Shown here piece after piece: positions 30,501 through 32,879 of a DNA stretch of 33,386 nt; positions within the stretch are counted from its first letter, which is position 1, and the number at the start of each line of letters is the position of its first letter. A program made the translations under genes and the position numbers. Origin of the DNA: Candidatus Woesearchaeota archaeon (GTDB lineage: Archaea > Nanobdellota > Nanobdellia > Woesearchaeales > JAFGLG01); NCBI GenBank assembly GCA_016928155.1, contig JAFGLG010000014.1:1-33386 (forward strand). The letters run 5' to 3'. The notes below the pieces were generated by a model. That model searched no databases, was not told the origin of the DNA, and worked only from the letters and a program-made list of their open reading frames with translations.

Positions 30501-31791
30501 TGATATAGAATTCACAATTGAGGATGGTGAGCTGTACATCCTGCAAGCTAGATCAGGCAAGAGGAAGCCAGCTGCAAATCTCAGGATTGCTGCTGATTTC
30601 GTAAGGGAGGGTAGGATCAGCAGGGAAGAGGCTTATGAGATGTTCAGGTCTAATTATGAGATTCCTGCAACGAATCCTGGCGTGCCGATGGATGAGGTGA
30701 TGGAAAGGTTGTCTAATCCGACGATAGGGTCAGAAGAAGGCTTAGAGAGGTTCATGCAGGGCCTGCCTTCATCCAATGGTGTAGGTACCGGAAGATTGGC
30801 ATTCACTGAAGAGCAGGCAAGGAGATATTATGAAGCAGGTGAAGCTTACATATTTGTGGCTGATACTATCGAGTCTGGCACAATGGAGGAGACCATGAGC
30901 AGGGCTGATGGTTTGATCACTAAGACTGGTGGCCCGATGAGTCATTTTGCTCTTCTGGCAAGGAGCACTTATGGCATACCCCATATCATCAGCTCAATGC
31001 AGGGTGATGTGTACATCAAGAGCATAGACCAATCCTCAGGTATCATGACTATGAGTGATGGCACTATACTCAGGGATGGCATTGTGGTCACTATTGATGG
31101 CGGGTCCGGCTCTGCATTCAGGGGGACACCGAAAGAGAACACTGTACAGGCTAATGAACCAAGTGAGGAGGATGTCAGGATTGTCTTCGGTGACAATCCG
31201 GCGCAGTTCCTTTTCCCTGAACAGCTGATGAAGGTGGATGAGACTGTATTCGAACAGCTCGCCTCTCAGAAATCATTCAGGGTGTCAGGTGAAGGCAGCC
31301 TCACCTCAGGTGAGCATCCCTTGAGTGCCACGAACATGAAATTCATCATCGTGTATGGATTGAATTTCCCTGATGAAGTGACTGTATTCAGGGGAAGCCT
31401 GCATGACACCATACTTGCAAACAACCCGCAGATAAGGAGGTCTTCTGCAAGGAGGGTGCATGGCCAGATAACTCCTGAGGCCATTGAGTTCTATGACTCT
31501 GGGATCACAGATGAGGAGATTGCTATGCTCTTTGCTAATAGCCCAGATGGCCTGTCAAGGAACGGCAACAGGTTTGTAAAGGTGCCCTATTCGACAAGAG
31601 GGCCGATAACTGTAGCGGGTGTCAGGTCCCAGGTCATCACTAATGTGGAAGAGGGTAAGGTTGAAGGTTACTCTACTGGCGAGGCAAGGCAGAGGGAGGC
31701 GGAAGAACCTACTGTTATTGATATTGATGACGACAATGTTGATCTTAATGCATTAATTAATAATATCGCTGAAAATATTGTCTGCTCCTAG
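12397..31791 (+). CDS. Giant secreted multidomain protein (6,464 aa): TPR, coiled coil, SecA-like motor, PP2C and PPDK-like domains
   Basis: One uninterrupted frame of 6,464 codons ends at TAG (31789-31791). Domain order: signal peptide (1-52); beta-rich part with five Cys pairs (53-781); TPR-like helices (about 944-1041, with more near 1472-1558 and 2312-2349); a weakly hydrophobic segment (2017-2041); a long coiled coil (2662-3085); a SecA-like DEAD ATPase (3287-3905); mixed helical and beta parts; an Ala/Pro/Glu linker (4794-4836); a Gly/Ala hydrophobic hairpin (5058-5122); a PP2C phosphatase (5175-5458); and PPDK-like ATP-grasp and phosphohistidine domains (5728-6238). From residue 782 to 6462 there is no cysteine. 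The start could also be ATG at 12439, which gives a shorter, more usual signal peptide. It is probably exported by Sec and acts at the surface or in another cell. No close full-length relative is recalled; large secreted proteins with some of these domains are known from uncultured bacteria and archaea. Confidence 0.9.
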   Translation: MNRNNIIRKRERKSMFELIAAQFNHRNFCRFMSLFIIYLMISLTFNVSLAYAQNEATEAIKSEDPVEGCVKNPSSCDWNSLSQEDLQRVLAADALDINQIPPDIILANIDALGSRVNQLKNYEAFQNPADLQKLLNYLDASRIPALTGDQIDNALKGPPPGTLRPDQRASLNSGQLATGDVISNLGDMSTELANPAFQSQLSAALKSKFGLGFDVDFSEYSGDKFRVDSNGIVSHCDHARCDTIDLNSLRSQNLKSVNIVTVGTGEHGKEHGFTLVTKKEEIRITGSSDTGFSITGMVDGKAVTEMNGETLNLGGGSYTITGCDTATNTCTIALTDGSTVGYDGISMKCKEAECSWTLTTYTDGSVDVAMTGQQQVSSTNPKYQDLSASAFQDGSISLGLGKNVNGYRDILSISGTNAHLDYASVDSLKDETLRLDGSFILNLDANAQPVDLDLIGRSSWASVGDDRIGGESTLYSENRFGAEDINRKIIFQGGAPTTLQEKERTLKEYDERRRELIAQLGTEDHHEVIALDNKIHNLQKDYDLEYQRFLADYPGYAGVAYISMVSTRDRSLERYENGQYTWKDSDANHIRVMSVGDNYFQVKDERVWAGPGVIQGIDPSGAGSMFSTITPTSYVENDFDFAHVWNKVLVDGREIEFENKYHKDSDGDYHAMMGTPDLPANANLDMPTYFRVLGPVTRTKTVNADGVIEYGQWQSGVFYVDPLTVEIAHFLGEGKDYVSLAEVNEEREYEIRLLNVLATPGGKALVDQIQGISDRCKTRSCRKNLEPILAGFSTDIKANQLLGNIDKTTGLYQKQLTLGEGLRQVDFDALKTIGDTKFDGFWTSKRHTTEAHDLFRDTKNMLDLIDSIAGREYGEINFYFGHNKDDAAAMDLTVKTLRELGDLRQAAGLMTDKSYDNLFDKNSQQYTLDLGQIYSDLYGQTKDLFMTDAMRKEGERGYLDKAAEMFSKLTDPVQKGWQLGNLYNTASQYDKALQNYNDALKGAQGDSRNAILQSMAQAYLNKQGYKSEGINSYGELSAGLQAIVDLMKHDQSLSLTQQDVARLSDEFIASQWVNFLNKRLGEAKTAEDLEKLFRLSQERLPETHPEVDTTDYYLFMSRLYNQMGRGEEADLNFNIYTSKKFNELGTTIRSGTYADVIRGMDSVIDAQEHLSNLHALNQRWFDSLESLDSSRTLDPRNVYKYDGQESGILLQWGQARPDSDIYKDSDAMALKAIEGAMQKMQEARENQDLTSAERDELIKQMNSFRDSMLINRMNALLGVKQEGTTKDDLLYFLEKFSGLKKEQSEALSKGMQDRIGENNQLQMLLDAFENKMVSEAALDNLVKSNNLQNQYNSRLEQFLAGKGISLDKYRKMTSADQNRLSKEFSDSSKEIQDLRAQLSLTSATANRDIAIALYGKTAKALPYMRDYALTTTKLSDLEDYFSTKEKLGIARDADDADAFRIYNARRLERANDLARSGNLDGAKKDLEYVAKNGPTAEMRAGAQKSLTAIDDQIKLRDAAALADSGDLQGARDALLRLKDSSVKDQAEKLLKNIDSRIQRVKTIEVENQRQDSLKKKDEEIEKRLNLIGSRGWIVGGTGDQDDQAREFFTLISQLKSDEKRQEWLGRLEAQLANDQRFRAISAKPAAQLTDEERRFAGVYYEAMLAKLNLLTGTDVRNRGIDNLDIGSLDTDTYREVLKVFEMTRGLSNRAFTEPDSGFLVGWLEELGRHANRDVTSTDRFFDQTALDNHLNSLENNLRSRATEDSFSVGSSLEGISDLDGLFYAAQNKDYNRLSQDFSIDFSGMNRQQMESLASVLMASAIQEKVELALKNNDVSGLEPILQSYVDNQRDQNNLINIQQALFTAGSAAPDLRDRFLKELDAFYKGPAKEGFNLDFNYMANSQRIDLYDGLYGHGQATETIKILQESGMLTEDQANSLGGMITERSLKDQQRAQEQRRLAEIRQADENTGYSGVLNRWIDASDKIGHMAGSGIGLIVDMANGVDAGTALRNYMNDATGGIAGAVGIIDAGLGFIFTPVMDVLNVGDWYYLQQTQGMRQFGEQEHIINSRYKSIETALANAMSQDPELLLRGIRAQYGGEPLSAEDSKKLFGNGFTQKDLNHLRNIDAENRGALSAMLAKRSADSSSEFRNIDTFYTALADNYQQIRDINRFSKEKWGYDEDGHHMFGDIWYNQIPAGATQPVTAITQALKNLAWDSWNYDDESIHDQTSTFREQSRAIWNMEALGLSATDVASMENEELKRMLTEVNSKLNPQQISTMAQNMRSAADNNAQLLLSRAGDASRMGDFAGADSLSAKAYSTLADQAYYLNRFDDAVNYARTAADLDDDYSGDYAWMMTKTIATENAIKVGEAARQVGDLYVVMTVAGATFSKLQNGLTRIIPQRWTGIAPAETRVIDQMIAREASLGTTNMQAIGNMAKNSLKEFNKFYNPLESRAWTMNLELGAVHQAIEGVSSSMHGESMGPYDPNSGEKALYFNIALFAKHLYSAAKGKGTGPLETRPEYETRASKNTALTTSKNAQGGTEHFIGPEGNRIRINGESVVRDGKTYTIEVETTALGNERIMLRDATGQRTQIARNSILDLQFRDPVLSTRIADMKSQIRTDALMEIARNEVNKNLDEIARYGIPKGTTVREEFDTSTPEGLRRLSDQMSVQRLLESSEYKALSSDKQREVLSLHDQIISRSFEARASDIDSRLSKARTDLSDMQTRGLDTRAIDAQRAIVLDLQKAYGAESNKFAEMQRASLSEAKKHLQSELDTRGLFSRSQAEIQRSILENELRSKMLEFGSKGTEKTDREYDIEIAEIRLKDLESRARTSENAEERQRLSEQAKTQRSEVEKMRDSLLDIDAQYLQTQIDTHRAQAALLEATKSRLSKARKDQADTEIQTQESLIELAERQKRLIADEKAAIEAMARVSGASQDHIQRMTELRDTYEQARSRLREAERLLENAAEAEHITILDTQRTLRQTELQATVQEALSVEYSRMTGVEIEAMKTKKNNQEQKSSWQEQAGKVLESQKKALESNIEMLKLGGGSKAQIDVQLGRLREVEARLKELEGLKEKSDSEVSEFISKESSSVDSPILNQYALPSKPVLDRGIQFDIALSVTEAMKAQVTGQTPSAAKAKRLVEEIYDAVEKWRYEEGKQQYFTDGKLNLQGIEYLTREYLPEFFKDALKNKNQVDAKSGEKLVEESDFGNVISAVKNALLGEVTLPKNAREAFQPFAESTRGSFDRLLTNSEIDASTGRLKVKANADQEYKDLVDELNKRLDVLEQLMRIKEGWPSTQHFNAAQVEFAVRFLQASNGAYEIGTGVGKSSVLVHMEAMFDTGNGRKAMVVAPDSTKLQEMVGIRLPNGEYSRLRVLFNENTGKRAVVIEKGRTDYEKIRDSLRDADAIYTTPEFLLEVKLELRKQFELGPKADANRIRTLTEIYDTVKRNIATIDEIHLLAEANSRLRVGGNDRPASVENKVAAILIDEIFKRAQIDVNNPAQVQTRIDVEGRNIEMPNPVLTEAGRSKFMAEAQKLGITTEAGLLKYLKSRAFRDKAREWGITDYNADTVFTAMRSAGLTNFEGQGMTASTNAKLEAMRKVWEGDLGYEPGQGGSQGRVVPISFYRNAPDMRLGNEVYSLAVEIEWAQRIKEKPNLESVKTSGDATSVDYYSIVRDITSSGRLKGFSGSNMNVETLRMMFGIEGQYSLNPMAKYFSDVMPELPGGFRSEPIHTITDRKVTIVNNIEESNMRGKSVVDGTGGTDGKLTRDKFQRDNIGLDQLISLTESGTEWVHRKYNAETGKYTETIMTATEAKKFIDGKNLAEANIAILANKGNKFGLDFVVKGDFMVLTDAKTDMNSVIQALGRADRGIFENEKSITHIGSESTVRELFDLYQRNGKENLQRSNLQELESAIHSMANDIIREARDATLNQMSAEGTTAERRAELQSQWDKLQEAIKTRRQEQGYEQFLRTAKAEQSITYLQESLAREYESVRRLISELSLQGEAKTILETATGERAPILEFARTENQGAKGILNAKSFAEFADIFRGRVTREMLPEYTAGTSQVRSEIVSETVRVAEARDVAAQRMDTAVREVGERVDIIRAQNRGRDIETPNQAAFAPLFFFGHSDDKAREMYYRLTNLRSMMGPVSSALAVFDETISAESLVDMLMSVDANTIQIATPTWEMTTSTLQSLQEKGIIGKINLQGQTASFQFGERQITIQYLGNQQTINPQEMEYQVYYAAADLTPQQIESGISGLQQGGFYINRAETGQVHVADGLLPVSMGSLNTLPSAVQTAMGLSSPNALAEQNQHQLFTKPGARSINDQNRPFLTQIMDKLNGLNQFTQEGITSQTVSQTITEIAALIAKLPAGEQLGVASEIAHYLGSREFNELLPATAVDSQSQYVAEFLDLTANVALPAVVTAESAQVTPSAPKIPNFISTTPKTETSFDLAPNTYVDRNNPQNSYTFNDDGTITFGEGADQRTYTLTHVGDQHYFISNDNPQEALAFRTVTTSVGEVVKETREIGVINLGNEVRSPGWTDARRAELSAERVRDNLLLPGEAARYTVIGDKAQGVTEFEEFVSLLMTDPRAARASNSEAYDYFVENYEDRVRELQAKVDELQQERDQLEKDSLRQRALNDKIAEIQASIAFEGTPEPQQAAQYAPLLVKPTSQIVTEAFIDADMQALIASQEAVDLRSLNVNQRSRIIEEISKAITITRGEVVVSQGMDLDSVIGNAIKTHAPSLFERTEIKDQLVETVWDTITDRHLPKQFTAPVATLNDDRLKEVMQLELTPVSEPAAGPAEPEASTEPKAPAAEEAPAQEAPAQEPVAEAPAGFTDEQSKALTAALTSLGLNTAGIDPVIAWDVLRQISRETLASNPRGWWNFISNSRASYIRGIQEKLDSNSQDPTVQAQITILEALASKGRGSTRIMQDFLNAARQNPRTIEEAKASAIYQFQGVISDIQKEINKWNSANHDQQIELTENALVQTYEAMTKPNGYLQNLKKGGWFWGRMLPRGGTAVLTDARKVVKEQSYDPTNPSEYIASKIIVDQVGASRLVAAIKYGFLGQIGGAFGAAGLSTAVGTAQTAGYAGKVTAAIVLGGGALTTALGIPALATAIGYIKSSPYSRALALEKRFSDAKKAIEGLSQTSAQQPQQAQETPEMKTSSISKGQVGHFEYPTSNGRLLGFTSIGGRQSNEDAIASYSDPSNSRTYLVVGDGVGGHSAGEVASDIFAETALKTLKSKAGQEDAIHDAFVSAAIQIDLSRTPDKSNMGTTGVIVEIEGDIMTHEHHGDSKIMVFGKDGKIKYITIEHSALQDMFTGNTEGFATTQDIESQKKTNLLASAILSSVSNDPGQSKLASENHDTFVNVRDATPDQLSDHGYIHPDLMTEDRVSRVITLEEGDVVVVTSDGLTDYATLAQISAQIRGSVSDIQQGLAQAATQGDIRDNLGFIVYQHTSTQVPEQPSQTETESAAQAAALVTPTTRGEQRASLQTLNERFGDEYKGRIDLMAARLELALPAGITLDNLRELHDTRIPLATESGLVQATVRIGTTADGAKAELTPDGWVITLDPSRIGQQVQGIEGTAQDIAVRGIEGTAQDIAVRAFIVHELGEIYTRNDPLLRGLENIRPVAHIAATIATKNYVRANVPRADYISINNAINALLAQSPEQTAPVGQPSQGFSSKQISNAEYILGAQDRLIPEEDLDKINKAEEALNRLPSVTLLSNPYAEADVGILGNKGAKLLELKRMDQNVPEAFILNQEAFRQYAKGRSLPVELLREIRLALMGLEMQTDRYFGDSENPLFLSVRSGSSVSMPGVLETVLNIGLTRDTITALGRQIGVEEAAYTFRNFVQSYSETILHEPSGVIAVEDHIAELKASGGLTLESLVDIVDRYNARRASAGLSEIPQTPLSQMRQAIVAVYESWYSDKAVEYRRSRGISDSIGTGITVQRMVFGNAAETRGVSASGVILSRNPNTGEPGMVGNMVRGGQGEAVVSGTQETRPISDLKGIDPQLYSRLEAVSIYIESQFKDMVDIEFTIEDGELYILQARSGKRKPAANLRIAADFVREGRISREEAYEMFRSNYEIPATNPGVPMDEVMERLSNPTIGSEEGLERFMQGLPSSNGVGTGRLAFTEEQARRYYEAGEAYIFVADTIESGTMEETMSRADGLITKTGGPMSHFALLARSTYGIPHIISSMQGDVYIKSIDQSSGIMTMSDGTILRDGIVVTIDGGSGSAFRGTPKENTVQANEPSEEDVRIVFGDNPAQFLFPEQLMKVDETVFEQLASQKSFRVSGEGSLTSGEHPLSATNMKFIIVYGLNFPDEVTVFRGSLHDTILANNPQIRRSSARRVHGQITPEAIEFYDSGITDEEIAMLFANSPDGLSRNGNRFVKVPYSTRGPITVAGVRSQVITNVEEGKVEGYSTGEARQREAEEPTVIDIDDDNVDLNALINNIAENIVCS
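12553..14739 (+). other. N-terminal extracytoplasmic region with paired cysteines
   Basis: Residues 53-781 hold cysteines in five close pairs (69/76, 236/241, 323/330, 349/354, 776/781), each separated by 4 or 6 residues as in disulfide-closed hairpins. The part around residues 229-488 is rich in short beta repeats with Gly, Thr and Asp (for example TGSSDTGFSITG), like adhesin or beta-helix segments. No named family is recognised. Confidence 0.6.
15226..15519 (+). other. TPR-like helical repeats in the giant protein
   Basis: Residues 944-1041 contain TPR patterns such as YLDKAAEMFSKL and LGNLYNTASQYDKALQNYNDAL. Similar but weaker helical hairpins recur at about 1472-1558 (NLDGAKKDLEYV, DLQGARDALLRL) and 2312-2349 (YYLNRFDDAVNYARTA). 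TPRs usually bind other proteins. Confidence 0.6.
20380..21651 (+). other. Long coiled coil in the giant protein
   Basis: Residues 2662-3085 are almost free of Pro and Gly and rich in Glu, Lys, Arg, Gln, Leu and Ala, with heptad-like spacing. If continuous, about 420 residues of coiled coil could span several tens of nanometres. It sits directly before the motor domain and may act as a stalk. Confidence 0.75.
22255..24111 (+). other. SecA-like DEAD motor domain in the giant protein
   Basis: Residues 3287-3905 carry superfamily 2 motor motifs in order: a Gln-containing entry helix (FNAAQVEFAVRFL), Walker A GTGVGKS (Lys3327), motif Ia VVAPDSTKL, motif Ib YTTPEFLLE, Walker B DEIH (Asp3454-His3457), motif III-like GFSGS (3685-3689) and motif VI QALGRADRG (3862-3870). 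The layout follows SecA: EIGTGVGKS corresponds to SecA MKTGEGKT, and RLKGFSGSNMNVET to SecA KLAGMTGTADTE. ATP hydrolysis is expected. Assignment to the SecA branch rather than another helicase is from pattern only. Confidence 0.75.
26776..26904 (+). other. Ala/Pro/Glu-rich linker
   Basis: Residues 4794-4836 are a low-complexity run of Ala, Pro and Glu (repeated EAPAQE-type units). It is probably a flexible hinge between the motor-containing part and the hydrophobic/PP2C/PPDK part. Confidence 0.75.
27568..27762 (+). other. Gly/Ala-rich hydrophobic hairpin (possible membrane segments)
   Basis: Residues 5058-5122 form two segments of about 25 residues rich in Gly, Ala, Leu, Ile and Val, with small-residue spacing as in glycine zippers (GQIGGAFGAAGLSTAVG, then AAIVLGGGALTTALGIPALA). 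They could span or insert into a membrane. A signalling region (PP2C, PPDK-like) follows directly. Confidence 0.5.
27919..28770 (+). other. PP2C-type Ser/Thr phosphatase domain
   Basis: Residues 5175-5458 show the PP2C motif set: GGRQSNEDA (Asp5200), VVGDGVGGHSAGEVAS (Asp5219, Gly5220), MGTTGV, HHGDSKIMVF, VVVTSDGLTDY (Asp5412) and RDNLGFIV (Asp5449, Asn5450). The acidic residues that hold the two catalytic metals are present, so the domain is predicted to be active on phosphoserine or phosphothreonine. Confidence 0.88.
29143..29214 (+). repeat. Perfect 36-bp in-frame tandem duplication
   Basis: Bases 29143-29178 are repeated exactly at 29179-29214, doubling the 12 residues GIEGTAQDIAVR. Identity at silent positions means the duplication is recent. 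It lies between the PP2C and PPDK-like domains and keeps the frame. Confidence 0.95.
29578..31110 (+). other. PPDK-like ATP-grasp and phosphohistidine domains (no PEP/pyruvate barrel)
   Basis: Residues 5728-6238 follow pyruvate phosphate dikinase: LGNKGAKL (5739-5744), SVRSGSSVSMPG (5808 onward), QRMVFGN, SRNPNTGEP and EFTIEDGELYILQARSGKR (Glu6038, Arg6052) form the ATP-grasp part. TKTGGPMSHFALLAR carries the phospho-accepting histidine (His6183). The C-terminal PEP/pyruvate TIM barrel of true dikinases is absent; only about 225 unrelated residues follow. An ATP-driven histidine phosphorylation with an unknown acceptor, as in rifampin phosphotransferase-type relatives, is the likely chemistry. 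Confidence 0.85.
31111..31791 (+). other. C-terminal domain of the giant protein, unknown
   Basis: Residues 6239-6464 are not recognised. They include TVFRGSLHD (Arg6332) and VPYSTRGP, followed by an acidic tail (VIDIDDDNVD) and the only late cysteine (C6463, second-last residue). The FRG and ST features faintly recall ADP-ribosyltransferases, but this is not strong enough to name the domain. Confidence 0.4.
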
Positions 31792-32594
31792 AATCCCGGG
31801 CCTGCACACCTGTTTCTTTCGAATATCTTGACAAGCATTTCAGGATTTGCTATCAGATTCTGGTCTACCTGGCACAGGTACTCAGAGAATCTGTCGCCGA
31901 TATTGCTCTCTTTATTTTTTGGCAATATTGCATCCCCCAATGTGTTCATTAGGCTAAGTATAGCATGGTTCCAGTTTGGATAGGGTGTATCATTGAATTC
32001 AGGCGGCAGTCCTTTGGATGACATTGAAAAATATTTTCTCGTCAGTCTGATTATATTGTTCCATGCGGATTCAAGCTGGATTTTGATTTCTGGCTCAGTT
32101 GATTGGGCTTGGCTTCTGGAAAACCTGTTAAGTGCAGTGTATGTCTCGAGTGAAAGTGCCACAATGTCTCTTCTGAATTCCTTATCACTCATGGAAGATC
32201 CTCTGGAGGAAAGGTAATCAGCGAGCTCGGATGGTGCGTTCATAGGAGGCCTTGCGAAATTGATTCTTGGCCTGGCTTCCACAAGCCCATTATGTGCCCT
32301 AAAGAAACCTATCTTGTGATCTCCGTTTAGAACCTCATATCCTGTAAGTGCCCATGCATATTCAGCTTCTCTGATTTCACCTAAGAAATGTCTGATGTCG
32401 TCTGGATTTTGTGCTTCCCTGAAATCTATTGAGAGATCATGGACCTTTGCACATAATCCATCTCTTTCAGAATGATTGAAGGATGCCCTGTCTCCTTCCT
32501 TGAATAGGAATACATGGATGTTTGGATTATAGAGATCCTGCAATGCTGGTTGGTCATTGCCATAGGCTCGGAACATCATTGTGAAGCTGGGCAT
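31788..32594 (-). CDS. Unknown protein convergent with the giant gene
   Basis: The 268-residue protein has no signal peptide, membrane segment or recognised motif. It looks cytosolic and mixed alpha/beta, with helical patterns around residues 130-200. Its stop shares 4 nt with the end of the giant gene on the other strand. A TATA box at 32603-32612 is only about 14 nt from the first ATG, while Met6 (32579) and Met7 (32576) lie 29-32 nt from it. In a genome where leaderless starts sit about 26 nt away, Met6 is a likelier start. The position suggests an association with the giant protein, but no function can be given. Confidence 0.65.
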   Translation of the reverse strand: MPSFTMMFRAYGNDQPALQDLYNPNIHVFLFKEGDRASFNHSERDGLCAKVHDLSIDFREAQNPDDIRHFLGEIREAEYAWALTGYEVLNGDHKIGFFRAHNGLVEARPRINFARPPMNAPSELADYLSSRGSSMSDKEFRRDIVALSLETYTALNRFSRSQAQSTEPEIKIQLESAWNNIIRLTRKYFSMSSKGLPPEFNDTPYPNWNHAILSLMNTLGDAILPKNKESNIGDRFSEYLCQVDQNLIANPEMLVKIFERNRCAGPGF

Positions 32595-32602
32595 ATTCCA
32601 TA

Positions 32603-32612
32603 CTTTATAAAA
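32603..32612 (-). promoter_or_regulatory. TATA box of the unknown minus-strand gene
   Basis: On the minus strand TTTTATAAAG is a good match to archaeal TATA boxes. Its spacing argues that translation begins at Met6 or Met7 of the annotated frame. It is divergent from the AbrB promoter about 50 nt away. Confidence 0.5.
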
Positions 32613-32659
32613 CTTTCTAGATTTACTACTACCTAATAATTAAAAAAATAAGCAATAAC

Positions 32660-32720
32660 TTTATATAGATTAGTACTATTTTATCCCTAAAATAATATAA
32701 TAATATACTAAAATAGTACT
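32660..32720 (+). promoter_or_regulatory. Promoter and candidate operator of the AbrB-type gene
   Basis: TTTATATA (32660-32667) is a TATA box placing transcription start near 32690. A perfect 12-bp inverted repeat, AGTACTATTTTA (32672-32683) and TAAAATAGTACT (32709-32720), brackets that start point; its right arm ends 3 nt before the ATG. AbrB/MazE proteins commonly bind such repeats to repress their own genes, so this is a likely autoregulatory operator. Confidence 0.6.
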
Positions 32721-32723
32721 AAA

Positions 32724-32879
32724 ATGCCAAAAGTAATAGTCAACAACGGACAGTATAAGATAACTATTCCTAAAGAGCTTGCTCTGCAGAAGGGCTGGGA
32801 TTCTAAGACCAGATTGATGTTCATCCAGAATGAGAAAGGTGAGATAATCCTGAAAGAGGTGAAGCTTGATGAGAAGTGA
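32724..32879 (+). CDS. AbrB/SpoVT-type DNA-binding regulator
   Basis: The 51-residue protein is the size of a single swapped-hairpin AbrB domain and contains its core GQYKITIPKELALQKGW, followed by a strand pattern ending GEIILKEV. Such proteins act as dimers that bind operator DNA, either as antitoxins (MazE) or as general regulators. No toxin gene follows; instead the next gene, which overlaps it by 11 nt, encodes a secreted protein. The regulator therefore probably controls that surface-protein gene together with itself. Confidence 0.8.
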   Translation: MPKVIVNNGQYKITIPKELALQKGWDSKTRLMFIQNEKGEIILKEVKLDEK

